A stretch of DNA of 64,000 nucleotides from JAXDMK01 sp963765955 (GTDB taxonomy: Bacteria > Actinomycetota > Acidimicrobiia > Acidimicrobiales > AC-14). The notes under the pieces were generated by a model. It worked only from the letters and a program-made list of their open reading frames with translations, did not search any database and was not told the DNA's origin. Numbering within the stretch: position 1 is the stretch's first letter; every line of letters starts with the position of its first letter. Of the stretch, positions 1 through 9,012 are shown piece after piece. Made by a program: the position numbers and the translations under genes. The stretch covers positions 1,302,001-1,366,000 of the forward strand of contig CAVXYA010000002.1 of NCBI GenBank assembly GCA_963765955.1. The letters run 5' to 3'.

Positions 1-107
1 TACTCATGGTCTGCTCCCCGTGTGGCGCTGCGGTGCCGCTGCCAATCCCGCCTCCGACCGCTTGGTCCCGTCGATCGTAGGCGCTGGGCCGGGCCCCCGT
101 GAGGTCG
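1..107. other. Window edge, no gene seen
   Basis: This is the short stretch beyond the stop codon of the first glycosyltransferase. I see no convincing start, ribosome-binding site or RNA fold here. Confidence 0.4.
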
Positions 108-1145
108 TCAGATCGCCCGCCGCACCACTGACCAGTAGGCGGCCACCACGGCGTCGAGGGGCCGGGCCCACTCGGGCAGCAGGAGGTTGCCGGCGTCGAA
201 GCGGGCCACCAGGTGGGAGGCCAGCTCGCGGTCGCCCATGACGCGCTCGCCCTGGAGGAGGCGCCGGCGGGCACGCACCCGGCCGCGGTTGCGCCACAGC
301 CAGCCCCACGACCCGACCTTCTGGCGGGCCCAACCGGCCTGAAGGGCCACGGCCAGCATGCCCACCTCGGTCACCGCAAGGGCGGGGAACAGGAGGGCGA
401 GGGTCCGCCGCTCGTAGAGGCTGGCGACAAGGAAGAGCCGATTGCGCTCCAGCAGGAAGAACTTGGTAGGGGTCCGCGACATCTCGTAGCGGTGGGTGAC
501 GACGGCGTCGGGCACGTAGACCACGACCAGGCCCCGAAGCCAGCACCGGAGGCTCAGCTCGAGATCCTCGTGGTAGGCGAAGTAGTCCTCCGCGAAGCCA
601 CCCAGCTCCTCGAGGACCGACCGGCGTACGGCCATGGCCGTGCCGCTCGCCCCGGTGACCTCCCGGCGGACGTCGTCGGGCGGGACCGGCTCCCCGAACC
701 CGCCGGACCAGCTGAACCCGAGGAAGTGGAGCGGGTTGCCCCACGAGTTCACCCGGCCCGGGTCGTCGGCCAGCCGCACGCTGCCGGTGGCCACGCCCAC
801 CTTCGGGTCGAGCGCCACCTCGGCCAGGCGGGCGAGGGCGTCGGGCGACAGGACGGCGTCCTGGTTCAGAAAGAACACGACCTCGCCCTGGGCGAGCCGG
901 AAGCCGGCGTTGCACCCCCCGGCGAAGCCGAGGTTCGACTCCGGCCGGAAGATCGTCACCCCGTCCAACCCCTCCAGGCGCCCGATGGTGGTGTCGGTGC
1001 CGCCGTTGTCGACCACGATCACCTCGGTGTCCACGCCCGTCGAGGCGAGGGCCGAGGCCACCGACCGCTCCAGCCAGGGATCGGTCCCGTAGGCGGGGAC
1101 CACCACGCTCACCAGCGGCCGGCGAGCGGCGTCGGGGGGGTCCAT
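108..1145 (-). CDS. GT2 family glycosyltransferase
   Basis: This 345-residue protein is a GT-A fold family 2 glycosyltransferase that would transfer a sugar from a nucleotide sugar to a growing surface glycan at the cytoplasmic membrane face. The N-terminal strand LVSVVVPAY, then VVDNGGTDTT, the FAGGCNAG segment and FLNQDAVLSP (the DXD-equivalent metal/nucleotide site) are in family order. YHEDLELSLRCW near residue 210 is the usual acidic catalytic region, followed by arginine-rich and hydrophobic C-terminal segments. The ATG at 1143-1145 was chosen because the fold begins about ten residues later. It lies 72 bases from a divergent membrane-protein gene, so the two probably share a regulatory region. 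Acceptor and donor are unknown. Confidence 0.88.
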   Translation of the reverse strand: MDPPDAARRPLVSVVVPAYGTDPWLERSVASALASTGVDTEVIVVDNGGTDTTIGRLEGLDGVTIFRPESNLGFAGGCNAGFRLAQGEVVFFLNQDAVLSPDALARLAEVALDPKVGVATGSVRLADDPGRVNSWGNPLHFLGFSWSGGFGEPVPPDDVRREVTGASGTAMAVRRSVLEELGGFAEDYFAYHEDLELSLRCWLRGLVVVYVPDAVVTHRYEMSRTPTKFFLLERNRLFLVASLYERRTLALLFPALAVTEVGMLAVALQAGWARQKVGSWGWLWRNRGRVRARRRLLQGERVMGDRELASHLVARFDAGNLLLPEWARPLDAVVAAYWSVVRRAI

Positions 1146-1217
1146 CTGCTGGTCGACCCTACCCGCCCGGTAATCTCCGCGAGCCGGTACACGCGGCACG
1201 CGAGGAGTACGGAGGAC

Positions 1218-2789
1218 ATGGCCCGGTCGGTCGCAGATCCCGCAGCCCCGGCGCCTGAGGCGCAGGACGGATCCGCGCCCGCCAAGGCCGTGCCACCCGC
1301 CGAGCGCCCTCCCTTCCGCCGGAGGCGCGGGGTGGCGCCCCTGGGTCTGTTCGCGCTGCTTCTCGCCGTGTGTGCACCGCTGGTGGCCCTCAACGAGTCC
1401 AAGAACCAGCCGATCTTCGTGCTCGACGAGTTCGCCTACGCCGACTACCTGCACAAGGTCCACGACGGGCAGCTGTACGTCCGCACCGGGGAGATCACCG
1501 GCCAGGAGACGCTGCGGGAGCTGGCCTGCCGCGGATACAACCTCGACACCATCTTTCCCGTCCGTCCACCGTGCGACGCGCCGTCGTTCGACCCGGCCGG
1601 GTTCCCGAACAACGGCATCGACAGCGCCGACGTGCATCCGCCCACCTACTTCATCGTCACCGACCTGGGGGCCCGGGTGATCATGGCCCTGGGCGTCACC
1701 GACAATCTCATCCGGGCCGGCCGGCTCTTCGGCGCGGTATGGATGGCCGCCGGATTCTTGGCCCTCTGGTACCTGATGCGCGCGTTCGGTGCCAACCGCG
1801 GAGCCGCGATCCTGGCCTTGGCGCTGGTGGCGGCCAGCCCGAGCCTCCTCGTGACCTGGTACTACCTCACCCCCGACTCGGCCAACATCCTGGTTGGCGC
1901 CCTGGTCGTGCTGGCCGCCCTGCGGTGGGAGCGGACGGGCCGGGGACTGCCGATGCTCGCCGGGGCAGGTGCTCTGGCCCTGGCGTTCAAAGCCCCCAAC
2001 CTCATCGTGGTGGTAGCCGTGGCCGGCTATCTGGTCGTGCGGGGGCTGCTGGCCAGGCGGGCGGCCGCCGCCGACGCTGCCCCGCCTGCCGACGCCCCCC
2101 CGCCGCCCGACGGCGCCGCCGTCCCCGACGACGGCCCCGGGCTGCTGGCCAGACGGGTCGCTCCCCCCGACCACGCCGCCGCCCAGCCCGAAGATGCCGT
2201 CGCGGCCGTCGACGCCCCCGTCGACGCCCCCGTCGAGGCCGCCGCCGGCGCCCCCGCTCCCCGCCGGTACCTGGTGGCCGCGGCGTGCGTCTCGGCCGGC
2301 GCCCTGGTCGTGGCCGGGGGCTGGCTCGTGGTGCGGATGGCGCTGGCCATGCCCGACGCGACCTCGCCGATGGAAGAGCGCTTCGCGGTCGACGGCATCG
2401 GCGTCAGCGAGATCACCGACAACCTCGGTGGGTTCATCAGCGTCTGGGACCAGGGATCGAGGGCCTACCCCTGGGCCCGGATCGCGTCGTACTTGCTGGC
2501 CGGCTCGCTGCTGGCCGCCCTCGTGAAGTTCGACCATCGCGACCGTCGGCACACGCTCGCCGCCGTCACCGGCGTGATGTTGCTGGTCGGGCCGATCCTG
2601 CTCGTCGTGTCGAACGTCATCACGACCGGCACCTACTTCGTGGTGCAGCCCCGGTACGGGGCCACGCTCGTGCCGCTGGAGTGCGCCCTGGCGGCGTGCC
2701 TGTGGCGGGGTCGGGCCGCGCTCGTCGCGGTGGCCACACTGGTCGTGAGCTATCTCACCGTTGTCCTGATCCTGTTCCTACGCCTGTAG
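1218..2789 (+). CDS. Polytopic membrane protein, possible GT-C type glycosyltransferase
   Basis: This 523-residue protein has an N-terminal hydrophobic helix (about residues 36-55), an acidic extracytoplasmic segment with a DEFAYADY motif near residue 70, then about ten hydrophobic helices. Acidic residues in the first outer loop followed by many helices is the plan of lipid-sugar-dependent GT-C glycosyltransferases and of DUF2142 proteins; the next gene is clearly DUF2142-like. A low-complexity Pro/Ala/Asp insert (about residues 285-350) with repeated VDAP units separates two helix groups. The ATG at 1218 is preceded by GAGGAG and GGAGG. It is probably co-transcribed with the next gene (16-base gap). 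Substrate unknown. Confidence 0.7.
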   Translation: MARSVADPAAPAPEAQDGSAPAKAVPPAERPPFRRRRGVAPLGLFALLLAVCAPLVALNESKNQPIFVLDEFAYADYLHKVHDGQLYVRTGEITGQETLRELACRGYNLDTIFPVRPPCDAPSFDPAGFPNNGIDSADVHPPTYFIVTDLGARVIMALGVTDNLIRAGRLFGAVWMAAGFLALWYLMRAFGANRGAAILALALVAASPSLLVTWYYLTPDSANILVGALVVLAALRWERTGRGLPMLAGAGALALAFKAPNLIVVVAVAGYLVVRGLLARRAAAADAAPPADAPPPPDGAAVPDDGPGLLARRVAPPDHAAAQPEDAVAAVDAPVDAPVEAAAGAPAPRRYLVAAACVSAGALVVAGGWLVVRMALAMPDATSPMEERFAVDGIGVSEITDNLGGFISVWDQGSRAYPWARIASYLLAGSLLAALVKFDHRDRRHTLAAVTGVMLLVGPILLVVSNVITTGTYFVVQPRYGATLVPLECALAACLWRGRAALVAVATLVVSYLTVVLILFLRL

Positions 2790-2805
2790 GCCGGCGGCCT
2801 TCTCG

Positions 2806-4305
2806 GTGCAGCCAGCCCGCCGGCAGTGGTGGTCGCTCTTCGGGGCCCTTTTCCTGATCGGTGCCCTGTGGTCGGTCGCCAGCCCGCTGTTCAGCATCCC
2901 CGACGAGCCGGCCCACGTCGTGCGGGCGGCGGCCGTCGCCCGCGGCCAGCTGGTGGGCCAGGAACGCGTGGGCGAGGGCCCCACCGACCAGTGCGTGCGT
3001 GACGTCGCCGGACCGACCACCGGCCCCGTCACCTGCATCTACTTCACCCTGCCCGCCATCTTCGGCGCCGGCTACGGCGTGCCCGGGTGCTTCAGCTACA
3101 CGCCTGACGTCACCGCCGACTGCGCCCCCGACCTCCGGGGATCGACCTCCACCGCCCGGGTGGCGTCGACCTCCGGCTCGAACCCGCCGTTGTACTACTT
3201 CGTGGTCGGGCTCCCGTCGCTGGTCTTCCGCTCCGCGTTCGGCGTGCACCTCATGCGCCTGGCCAGCGCCGCGGCCGCAGCCGCCCTCCTCGCGTCCGCC
3301 TTCGTCTCGGCCCGGGCCGTGGGCGGGGGCCGGGTCGCTCCCGCCGGCGTGCTCGTCGCGGCCACGCCGATGGTCCTCTACCTGGCCGGGTCGGTGAACC
3401 CCAACGGGTTCGAAGCGGCGGCCGCCATCGGCCTCTGGGCCGCGGGGACCGCCCTCCTGGGCGGCAGCGAGGACCGCCGGCTGCCGGTGCGGGCGGCTGT
3501 CGCCGGCATCGCCCTGGCCCTGACCCGACCCCTCTCGCCGCTGTGGACAGCCATGATCGGCCTGACCCTGGTGGCCGCCACACCCGGTCCGCTCCTTCGT
3601 CAGCGCGGGCGCGACCGGCGCCTGCAAAGGGCCGGGGCCGCCATCGTGGTCGGAGCAGGCGTGGGCTCGGCGTGGCACCTGTTGGCCCAGCCGCTCGGGG
3701 GCTCCCTGGGAGGTGGCTCGACCCTCGGACCGGGCGCGCACCTGCGCCAGTCGCTCGGCGCCACCATGCACCGGCTGGCCAACATGGTCGGCGAGCTGGG
3801 ATGGCTCGACACCCCGGCGCCCGCCCTGGCCGTCGTGATCTGGCTCGGCTTCGTGGGCTTCTTCCTCGTCGCCGCCCTGAGCACGGCCCCGCCCCGCCCG
3901 GCGGTCGTCCTCATCGGGTTGGTGGCGGCCGTGGTCGCCGTTCCCGTCGCCCTGGAGGTGTCCCAGGCCCCCCGCCTGGGACTGGTCTGGCAGGGGCGAC
4001 ACGCCCTGCCCCTTGCGGTGGGCGTGCCCCTGCTGGCGGCGGTGCTGGCCGGACCCCTGCTCGAGGGGGCGGGGCGGAGGGTTCTGGCCGTCACCGCCGT
4101 AGCCACCGCGGTGGGCCACGCGGCAGTGTTCTGGTGGGGGCTCCGCCGCTACTCGGTCGGCTTCGACCATCTCTTCGGACCGGTCCGATGGTCGCCCCCG
4201 CTCGTCCCCGCGGTCGTGCTCGGTGTGCTCTTCACCGCCGCCGTGTCGGCGTTCTCTCTCCTGGTCCTCAGGTTCGTTCCCGAGGAGGGACATCAGTCTG
4301 CTTGA
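2806..4305 (+). CDS. DUF2142 family membrane protein
   Basis: This 499-residue polytopic membrane protein has the DUF2142 hallmark in its first loop: a hydrophobic helix followed by SIPDEPAHVVRAAA at about residues 28-41, then a large outer loop containing several cysteines and SNPPLYYFVVG near residue 130, then about ten helices. DUF2142 proteins occur in polysaccharide clusters and resemble GT-C glycosyltransferases, but no reaction is firmly established for the family. The GTG start at 2806 follows the upstream stop by 16 bases. The 3' end overlaps the convergent oxygenase gene by 38 bases. Confidence 0.8.
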   Translation: MQPARRQWWSLFGALFLIGALWSVASPLFSIPDEPAHVVRAAAVARGQLVGQERVGEGPTDQCVRDVAGPTTGPVTCIYFTLPAIFGAGYGVPGCFSYTPDVTADCAPDLRGSTSTARVASTSGSNPPLYYFVVGLPSLVFRSAFGVHLMRLASAAAAAALLASAFVSARAVGGGRVAPAGVLVAATPMVLYLAGSVNPNGFEAAAAIGLWAAGTALLGGSEDRRLPVRAAVAGIALALTRPLSPLWTAMIGLTLVAATPGPLLRQRGRDRRLQRAGAAIVVGAGVGSAWHLLAQPLGGSLGGGSTLGPGAHLRQSLGATMHRLANMVGELGWLDTPAPALAVVIWLGFVGFFLVAALSTAPPRPAVVLIGLVAAVVAVPVALEVSQAPRLGLVWQGRHALPLAVGVPLLAAVLAGPLLEGAGRRVLAVTAVATAVGHAAVFWWGLRRYSVGFDHLFGPVRWSPPLVPAVVLGVLFTAAVSAFSLLVLRFVPEEGHQSA

Positions 4306-5143
4306 GCCGTGCCTGGCGAGCCTTCCACCAGGACATTCCCTGGTTCGGGTTGATCAGGTGGGCCATCAGTGAGAAGCCCCGCGAGACCTGCAACAGGCCG
4401 CGGTAGGCGGCCACGCGAGCCTTCTGGGCACCGGACTGGGCCCGGTGCTCGCGCCAGAAGGTGGTGGCGTCGCCGCTGAAGTCGGCCGCCTCCTGGCTCG
4501 TGTAGTAGTAGAGGGCCAACGACCGGCGCCAGCGCCCGTCGACGATCGGATCCGGGAAGCCGTGCACCGACTTGTCGTCGGTCGTGAAGATCACACACCG
4601 GCCGAGCTCGGGAACGACGGTCTTGCGTTCGCCCCCGCCACCGTCGGTGCGCAGCTCCAGGCACCCCCCGAACTCCTCCCGCCAGCCCTCGTTCAGGTAG
4701 ACGAGCACGTTGACCCGGCGGTACAGGTTCATCTGGGAGTAGATGTGGAAGTCGGTGTGGGGCATCAGCACCCCGCCCGGACCACTCAGGTGGAGGCCGC
4801 CGCCCGTCAGGTACGGGTCGGGAAGGAGGGCGGGGATGCCGGTGATCTGCTCGAGGATGCGGAGGAACCTCGGCCGGGAGAGATCGTCGATGAGCTGGGC
4901 GAAGGGCTCGGGAATCCGGGCGATGTCGGCGCAGACGAACTTCTGGAACTCATAGGAGGTCCCAAGTGCCTGCCAGCCGTCCCACTCCGGCGGGGGGAAG
5001 TGCTCCAGGTCCTGAGGGCTGACGTCGACCACGCCGTCGAGCACGACGTGGGGGAACGGACGGGCCGCCCGGTACTCGGCCGCCAGCGTCCCCGCCTGGT
5101 CTCGGAGCCGGTCCAGGTCGACCGAGACCTGCCTGAGAGCCAT
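4268..5143 (-). CDS. 2-oxoglutarate/Fe(II)-dependent oxygenase
   Basis: This 291-residue protein belongs to the prolyl-4-hydroxylase-like 2OG-Fe(II) oxygenase superfamily. The iron triad can be read as H129-x-D131 (in PHTDFH) and H194 (in SVHGF), with a basic residue at 204-207 (GRWRRS) placed to bind 2-oxoglutarate. A GGGLHLSGPGG segment just before the HxD motif and the FTTDDKSVHGF strand fit the double-stranded beta helix. Relatives near glycan genes hydroxylate sugars, peptides or small molecules; the substrate here cannot be read. It is transcribed with the flippase gene upstream (50-base gap), which suggests a role in modifying the exported glycan. Confidence 0.85.
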   Translation of the reverse strand: MALRQVSVDLDRLRDQAGTLAAEYRAARPFPHVVLDGVVDVSPQDLEHFPPPEWDGWQALGTSYEFQKFVCADIARIPEPFAQLIDDLSRPRFLRILEQITGIPALLPDPYLTGGGLHLSGPGGVLMPHTDFHIYSQMNLYRRVNVLVYLNEGWREEFGGCLELRTDGGGGERKTVVPELGRCVIFTTDDKSVHGFPDPIVDGRWRRSLALYYYTSQEAADFSGDATTFWREHRAQSGAQKARVAAYRGLLQVSRGFSLMAHLINPNQGMSWWKARQARLKQTDVPPRERT

Positions 5144-5193
5144 GGCTCAGTATCGTGCAGGCCCTTGGGCCCCACAAGTAGCGGGCCCGGGCG

Positions 5194-6558
5194 CTACGTG
5201 ACCGCGGGCGGGGGGATCCCCGGCTCGGTACCGGCCGGGGTCTCCGCCCGCGATCCTCGAGGAAGCAAGGGCAGCAGGGCCGCGGCCATCACCCCGAGAG
5301 CCACCAGCGAACCGGCCAGCAGCCCCCGCTCGGCCCGTTCGACCAGCCCCGAGCTGAGCGCGGCGACGAGGGCGAAGGTGACGACGCCGGCCAGCCAGGC
5401 CGCCGCCACCCGCGACTGGGAGCGAAGGGCGATCAGCGCCTGGCCGACGGTCATGGCCAGCATGTAGCTGGCACTGGCTGATGCGAGGTAGACGAGGTGG
5501 TGGCGGGCCAGGCCGAACTCCTGTCCGAACAGCAGCTCCAGCACCGTCGGCCCGACGACGGCGACGCCGAGGATGCCGGCCACCGCAAACCCGCCGACCA
5601 CGCCCACCAGTCGGAGGAGGACGTGCCGGAAGTCGTCGAAGCGGCCGGACGCGGCCAGGCCGGAGAGCTTGGGCAGGGCGAACGACTGGATTGCGGAAAA
5701 GAGGAAGAGCGGGATGCGGGCCACGATGAGCCCGGCGACGAAGCGGCTCACCAGCGCCGCCTGTTCCGGTGTCGCCAGCAGCTTGACCGTCACCGGGGCC
5801 ACGTTCACCAGGAGCTGGGCGAAGAGCGACGCGGCCAGCAACCATCCGAGGGCGGTGGTGAGGCTGGGCCCGACCCGCTCCCCGCCCGCCGGCAGCGGCC
5901 CCGGCGGCAGCAGGGCGTGGCCCACGGCCCCGATGGCGGCGGCGAACAGCGGGGTGGCGCCGAGCACCAGACCGTACGGGCCCGGGCTCGAGACGCCGAG
6001 GGCGGCGAGAACCAGGCACCCGGCCAGGCGGAGGGCCCCCTCGGCGCCCAGGATCACGCCGTAGGACGTGAACTTCCCGGTGCCCGCCAGCACGCCGCGG
6101 ACGAGGTGCTCGTAGAAGTAGCCGACGACCGACAGGACGAGGCCGGCGAGGAGCAAGGTCTGGTCGTCGAAGAGGCGGGGCAGCAGCCAGGGGCCCGCGG
6201 CCACGATGGCGACGACCAGGACGGCGACCGCCGCCCCCGAGGCCACCGCCGCCTTCCGGACGAGATCGGCCGAGCCGAACCCGGTGGCCTCCCGGGCGGA
6301 GATGGCGCGTGTCAGCTCCTGCTCCAGGGGATAGAAGAGCCCGGGGCCCACCAGGAACACGAGCGCCCACAGGACCGACAGAGGTGCGTAGCGCTCTGGG
6401 CCCAGGGTACGAGCCGAGATGATGAGGAAGCCGTAGGCGGTGAGCCCCAGGACGACGACCCCTGCCCCCATCGGGACTATGGCCCCGGGCAGGCGACTGC
6501 GCCACAGCACCCGCGCCGGCGGGGTGTCGGGCTCGTCCTCGTGCATCGGCTGGGTCAC
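5194..6558 (-). CDS. Polysaccharide flippase, MOP/Wzx-like
   Basis: This 454-residue protein is almost entirely hydrophobic helices (about 12-14) with short charged loops, the pattern of MOP-superfamily exporters that flip lipid-linked oligosaccharides across the inner membrane. Family-like features include LIISARTLGPERYAPLSVLWAL near residues 45-66, and PLEQELTRAISARE after the second helix. The first codon is taken as the GTG at 6558; an ATG four codons later (6546) is equally plausible. It lies upstream of the oxygenase and divergent from a GT2 gene, consistent with export of a glycan built by neighbouring enzymes. The exact substrate is unknown. Confidence 0.82.
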   Translation of the reverse strand: MTQPMHEDEPDTPPARVLWRSRLPGAIVPMGAGVVVLGLTAYGFLIISARTLGPERYAPLSVLWALVFLVGPGLFYPLEQELTRAISAREATGFGSADLVRKAAVASGAAVAVLVVAIVAAGPWLLPRLFDDQTLLLAGLVLSVVGYFYEHLVRGVLAGTGKFTSYGVILGAEGALRLAGCLVLAALGVSSPGPYGLVLGATPLFAAAIGAVGHALLPPGPLPAGGERVGPSLTTALGWLLAASLFAQLLVNVAPVTVKLLATPEQAALVSRFVAGLIVARIPLFLFSAIQSFALPKLSGLAASGRFDDFRHVLLRLVGVVGGFAVAGILGVAVVGPTVLELLFGQEFGLARHHLVYLASASASYMLAMTVGQALIALRSQSRVAAAWLAGVVTFALVAALSSGLVERAERGLLAGSLVALGVMAAALLPLLPRGSRAETPAGTEPGIPPPAVT

Positions 6559-6761
6559 CCTACCGGGACGCCTCGAACCGGCCCAACCGCGTGAGCCGGC
6601 GGGGCGGCGCTGCTGCCCGACGCCGAGCGGGCGGCGGATGCCGAGCGGGCCGCGGCTCGGGCGCCATCCGGCCGACCTACACTGCGGACCGTGAGCCGGG
6701 CGGCGGGTGTTCCGGTGCGGCGGAGAAGGGGGCGGCAGCCACTCCCCGACTCCGGACCGAG

Positions 6762-8111
6762 ATGACCGGTCGGCGCGTGCGCGTCGTCGTGGTCAACTAC
6801 AACGGCGGCGACTACACCTTGGCGTGCCTGCGCAGCGTCCTCGGCTCCGACTGGCCGGCCGAGGACCTCGAGGTGGTCCTCGTCGACAACGACTCGTCCG
6901 ACGGGGTGGCCGCCTCCGTCAAAGCCGACCTCCCGGCGGTGTCGGTGATCGAGGCCGGCTCGAACCGAGGCTTCGCCGGCGGCTGCAACCTGGCTCTCTT
7001 CGATCTGTCGGGCATCGACTACGTCGCCCTCCTGAACAACGACGCCACGGTCGACCCCGGGTGGCTGCGACCGCTCGTGGCCGCGGTGGCGGCCGATCCC
7101 GCCATCGGCGCGGCCAACCCCAAGATCCTCTTCACCGGGTCGTACGTCGACCTCGTGCTCGAGTCGTCCACCGCCGTCCGGGGACTGGGCGACCGCCGGC
7201 CCCTCGGGGTGCGCCTCAGCGGGGCCCGCCTCGACGGCGAGGACGCTTTCGGCCGGGTCCAGCTGGTCGACGGGTTCTGGGGGCTCGAGCACGGCCACAA
7301 CGGCGAAGCCGTCTTCCAGTGGAGCAACGGCGCCGCTCATTTGCGAGTGCCCGCCCGTCACGATGGGTCGCTGCCCAGAGTCGAGCTGCGCCTCGCCTCC
7401 GACAACCACCGGACGGTGGTGGTGCGGTCCGACCCGGAGGAGGCGCAGCTGGCGGTGACGCCGAAGCCGACGTGGTTCGACGTCCCCGTCGCCGGCCTGC
7501 CGTTCCCCGTCCTCAACAACGTGGGATCGGTCCTGCTGGCCGACGGCTACGGCGCCGATCGTGGGTACCAGCAGCGCGACGGCGGCCAGTTCGACGAGCC
7601 GGGCGAGGTCTTCGCCTGGTGCGGGGCGGCGGTGCTGCTCTCCGTGCCCTACCTGCGGTCGGTCGGCCTCTTCGAGAAGAAGTTCTTCCTCTATTACGAG
7701 GATTTCGACCTCTCGTGGCGGGGGCGGGCCCAGGGCTGGCGCTACGTCTACGTACCCGACTCGGTGGTCCACCACGTCCACTCGGCCTCGTCGATCGAGG
7801 GATCGCGGCTGTTCGCCCACTACGTCGAGCGCAACCGGCTCCTCACCCTCACCCGCAACGCCCCCCTCGCTTTCGCCGGCCGGGCCGCCGGCCGCCACCT
7901 GCTGATCACCGGGTCCTACGCCCGGCGCGACATCGTCAGTCCCCTGGCCCACGCCCGCCGGCCCACGGTCGAGACCGTCCGCCGGCGGCTGCGCTCGCTG
8001 GGCGCCTACGTCCGGCTGCTGCCGGCCACCATGGCCGACCGTCGGGAGCTGCGCCGCCGTCGCACCGTCGACGACCACCGCCTCCTCGACCAGTGGACCA
8101 CCAAGGCCTGA
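6762..8111 (+). CDS. GT2 glycosyltransferase with an inserted domain
   Basis: This 449-residue protein starts with a standard GT2 half: VVVVNYNGGDYTLACL, VLVDNDSSDG, GFAGGCNLAL and LLNNDATVDPGWL (the DXD-equivalent). At about residue 125, after NPKILF, the fold is interrupted by about 160 residues rich in beta-forming sequence and lacking glycosyltransferase motifs. The GT2 sequence resumes at FAWCGAAVLLSVPYLRSVG (about residue 283) and continues to YYEDFDLSWRGRAQGW, the catalytic acidic region. The C-terminus is arginine-rich and may lie on the membrane. The ATG at 6762 is the first start close to the fold. The upstream 200 bases are shared with the divergent flippase gene. Confidence 0.88.
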   Translation: MTGRRVRVVVVNYNGGDYTLACLRSVLGSDWPAEDLEVVLVDNDSSDGVAASVKADLPAVSVIEAGSNRGFAGGCNLALFDLSGIDYVALLNNDATVDPGWLRPLVAAVAADPAIGAANPKILFTGSYVDLVLESSTAVRGLGDRRPLGVRLSGARLDGEDAFGRVQLVDGFWGLEHGHNGEAVFQWSNGAAHLRVPARHDGSLPRVELRLASDNHRTVVVRSDPEEAQLAVTPKPTWFDVPVAGLPFPVLNNVGSVLLADGYGADRGYQQRDGGQFDEPGEVFAWCGAAVLLSVPYLRSVGLFEKKFFLYYEDFDLSWRGRAQGWRYVYVPDSVVHHVHSASSIEGSRLFAHYVERNRLLTLTRNAPLAFAGRAAGRHLLITGSYARRDIVSPLAHARRPTVETVRRRLRSLGAYVRLLPATMADRRELRRRRTVDDHRLLDQWTTKA

Positions 8112-8242
8112 CGGCGGGCTCTGGACGCCTCCCAGAGACTCATCGGACGGGAAACGGGGTAGGCTGGGAACAAGCCTTGAGTTGGCCCTCCACCCCTCTG
8201 GTCCCAGGGATGTGACTCGCTCACCGTCGTCGGGAGTGAGCC

Positions 8243-8968
8243 GTGACAGCCAATTCGGAATCCTTGAGCCAGGGTCTGGTTGCGATGTCGCGCTTCTTCG
8301 TCGGCGATGCCACCCTCCAGGAGACGCTGCAGCAGGTCTCCGACCTGGCCTGTGCGGCCGTGCCCACGGCCGACATGGTGGGCCTCACCATGCTGGTGGA
8401 GGGTCGGGCCAAGACGGCGGTGTTCACCGACGACGACGCCCCCCAGATCGACACCGCCCAGTACGAGACCGGCCACGGCCCGTGCCTCGACGCCTTCCGC
8501 CACCAGCAGGTCTACCGCATCGACGACATGGTCAAGGACAGCCAGTGGCCGGCGTTCAGCGAGGCCGCCGCCTCCTTCGGGGTGCAGAGCAGCATGTCGA
8601 TTCCCCTGCAGGCCCGGCACGAAGGCGTGGGCGCCCTCAACTTCTACTCCCGGGGCGATACCGCCTTCTCGGAGGGCGACGTGGAGGTGGGCCTGCAGTT
8701 CGCGGCCCACGCCGCCATCGTGCTGGCCAACGCCCAGGCCTACTGGGACGCCCACCAGCTCAGCCAGGACCTGCTCCAGGCCATGAAGTCGCGGGCCGCC
8801 ATCGAGCAGGCCAAGGGCATCCTCATGGGGGCCCAGCGCTGCAGCGCGGACGAGGCCTTCCAGATCCTCGTGCGGGCGTCGCAGCGGGAGAATCGCAAGC
8901 TGCGGGAGATCGCCGACGAGATCGTGGCCAAGACCTCCGATCCCCGTCGGAGCCACGCCGTCACCTAG
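8243..8968 (+). CDS. GAF and ANTAR domain regulator
   Basis: This 241-residue protein combines an N-terminal GAF sensor domain (about residues 20-165, with YETGHGPCLDAF and SMSIPLQARHEGVGALNFYS) and a C-terminal ANTAR RNA-binding domain (about 178-232, with AIEQAKGILMGAQRCSADEA and LREIADEIV). ANTAR proteins bind paired hexaloop hairpins in nascent mRNA and prevent premature termination; the GAF domain would sense a ligand or redox signal. The GTG start at 8243 is preceded by GGGAG. It stands alone between divergent/convergent neighbours, so its target is not shown by context. Confidence 0.92.
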   Translation: MTANSESLSQGLVAMSRFFVGDATLQETLQQVSDLACAAVPTADMVGLTMLVEGRAKTAVFTDDDAPQIDTAQYETGHGPCLDAFRHQQVYRIDDMVKDSQWPAFSEAAASFGVQSSMSIPLQARHEGVGALNFYSRGDTAFSEGDVEVGLQFAAHAAIVLANAQAYWDAHQLSQDLLQAMKSRAAIEQAKGILMGAQRCSADEAFQILVRASQRENRKLREIADEIVAKTSDPRRSHAVT

Positions 8969-9012
8969 TCCAGGGCGGGCGGGCCGGGCGGGCCGGGCGG
9001 CCGGCGCCGAGA

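Noticed and set aside
925..950. GGTTCGACTCC resembling a tRNA T-arm
   Set aside because: The flanking bases do not form the five-pair stem and it lies inside a clear glycosyltransferase coding region.
2041..2270. Low-complexity Pro/Ala/Asp region in the first membrane protein as a separate gene
   Set aside because: It is in frame with the surrounding helices and only interrupts them; no start or stop supports a separate gene.
6559..6761. A longer start for the GT2 gene at 6591
   Set aside because: The upstream residues are low-complexity and lack the GT2 fold; the ATG at 6762 directly precedes the first conserved strand.
8969..9012. GGGCGGGCC-type repeats between convergent genes
   Set aside because: Short and low-complexity, with no stem or T-tract; probably just GC-rich intergenic sequence.
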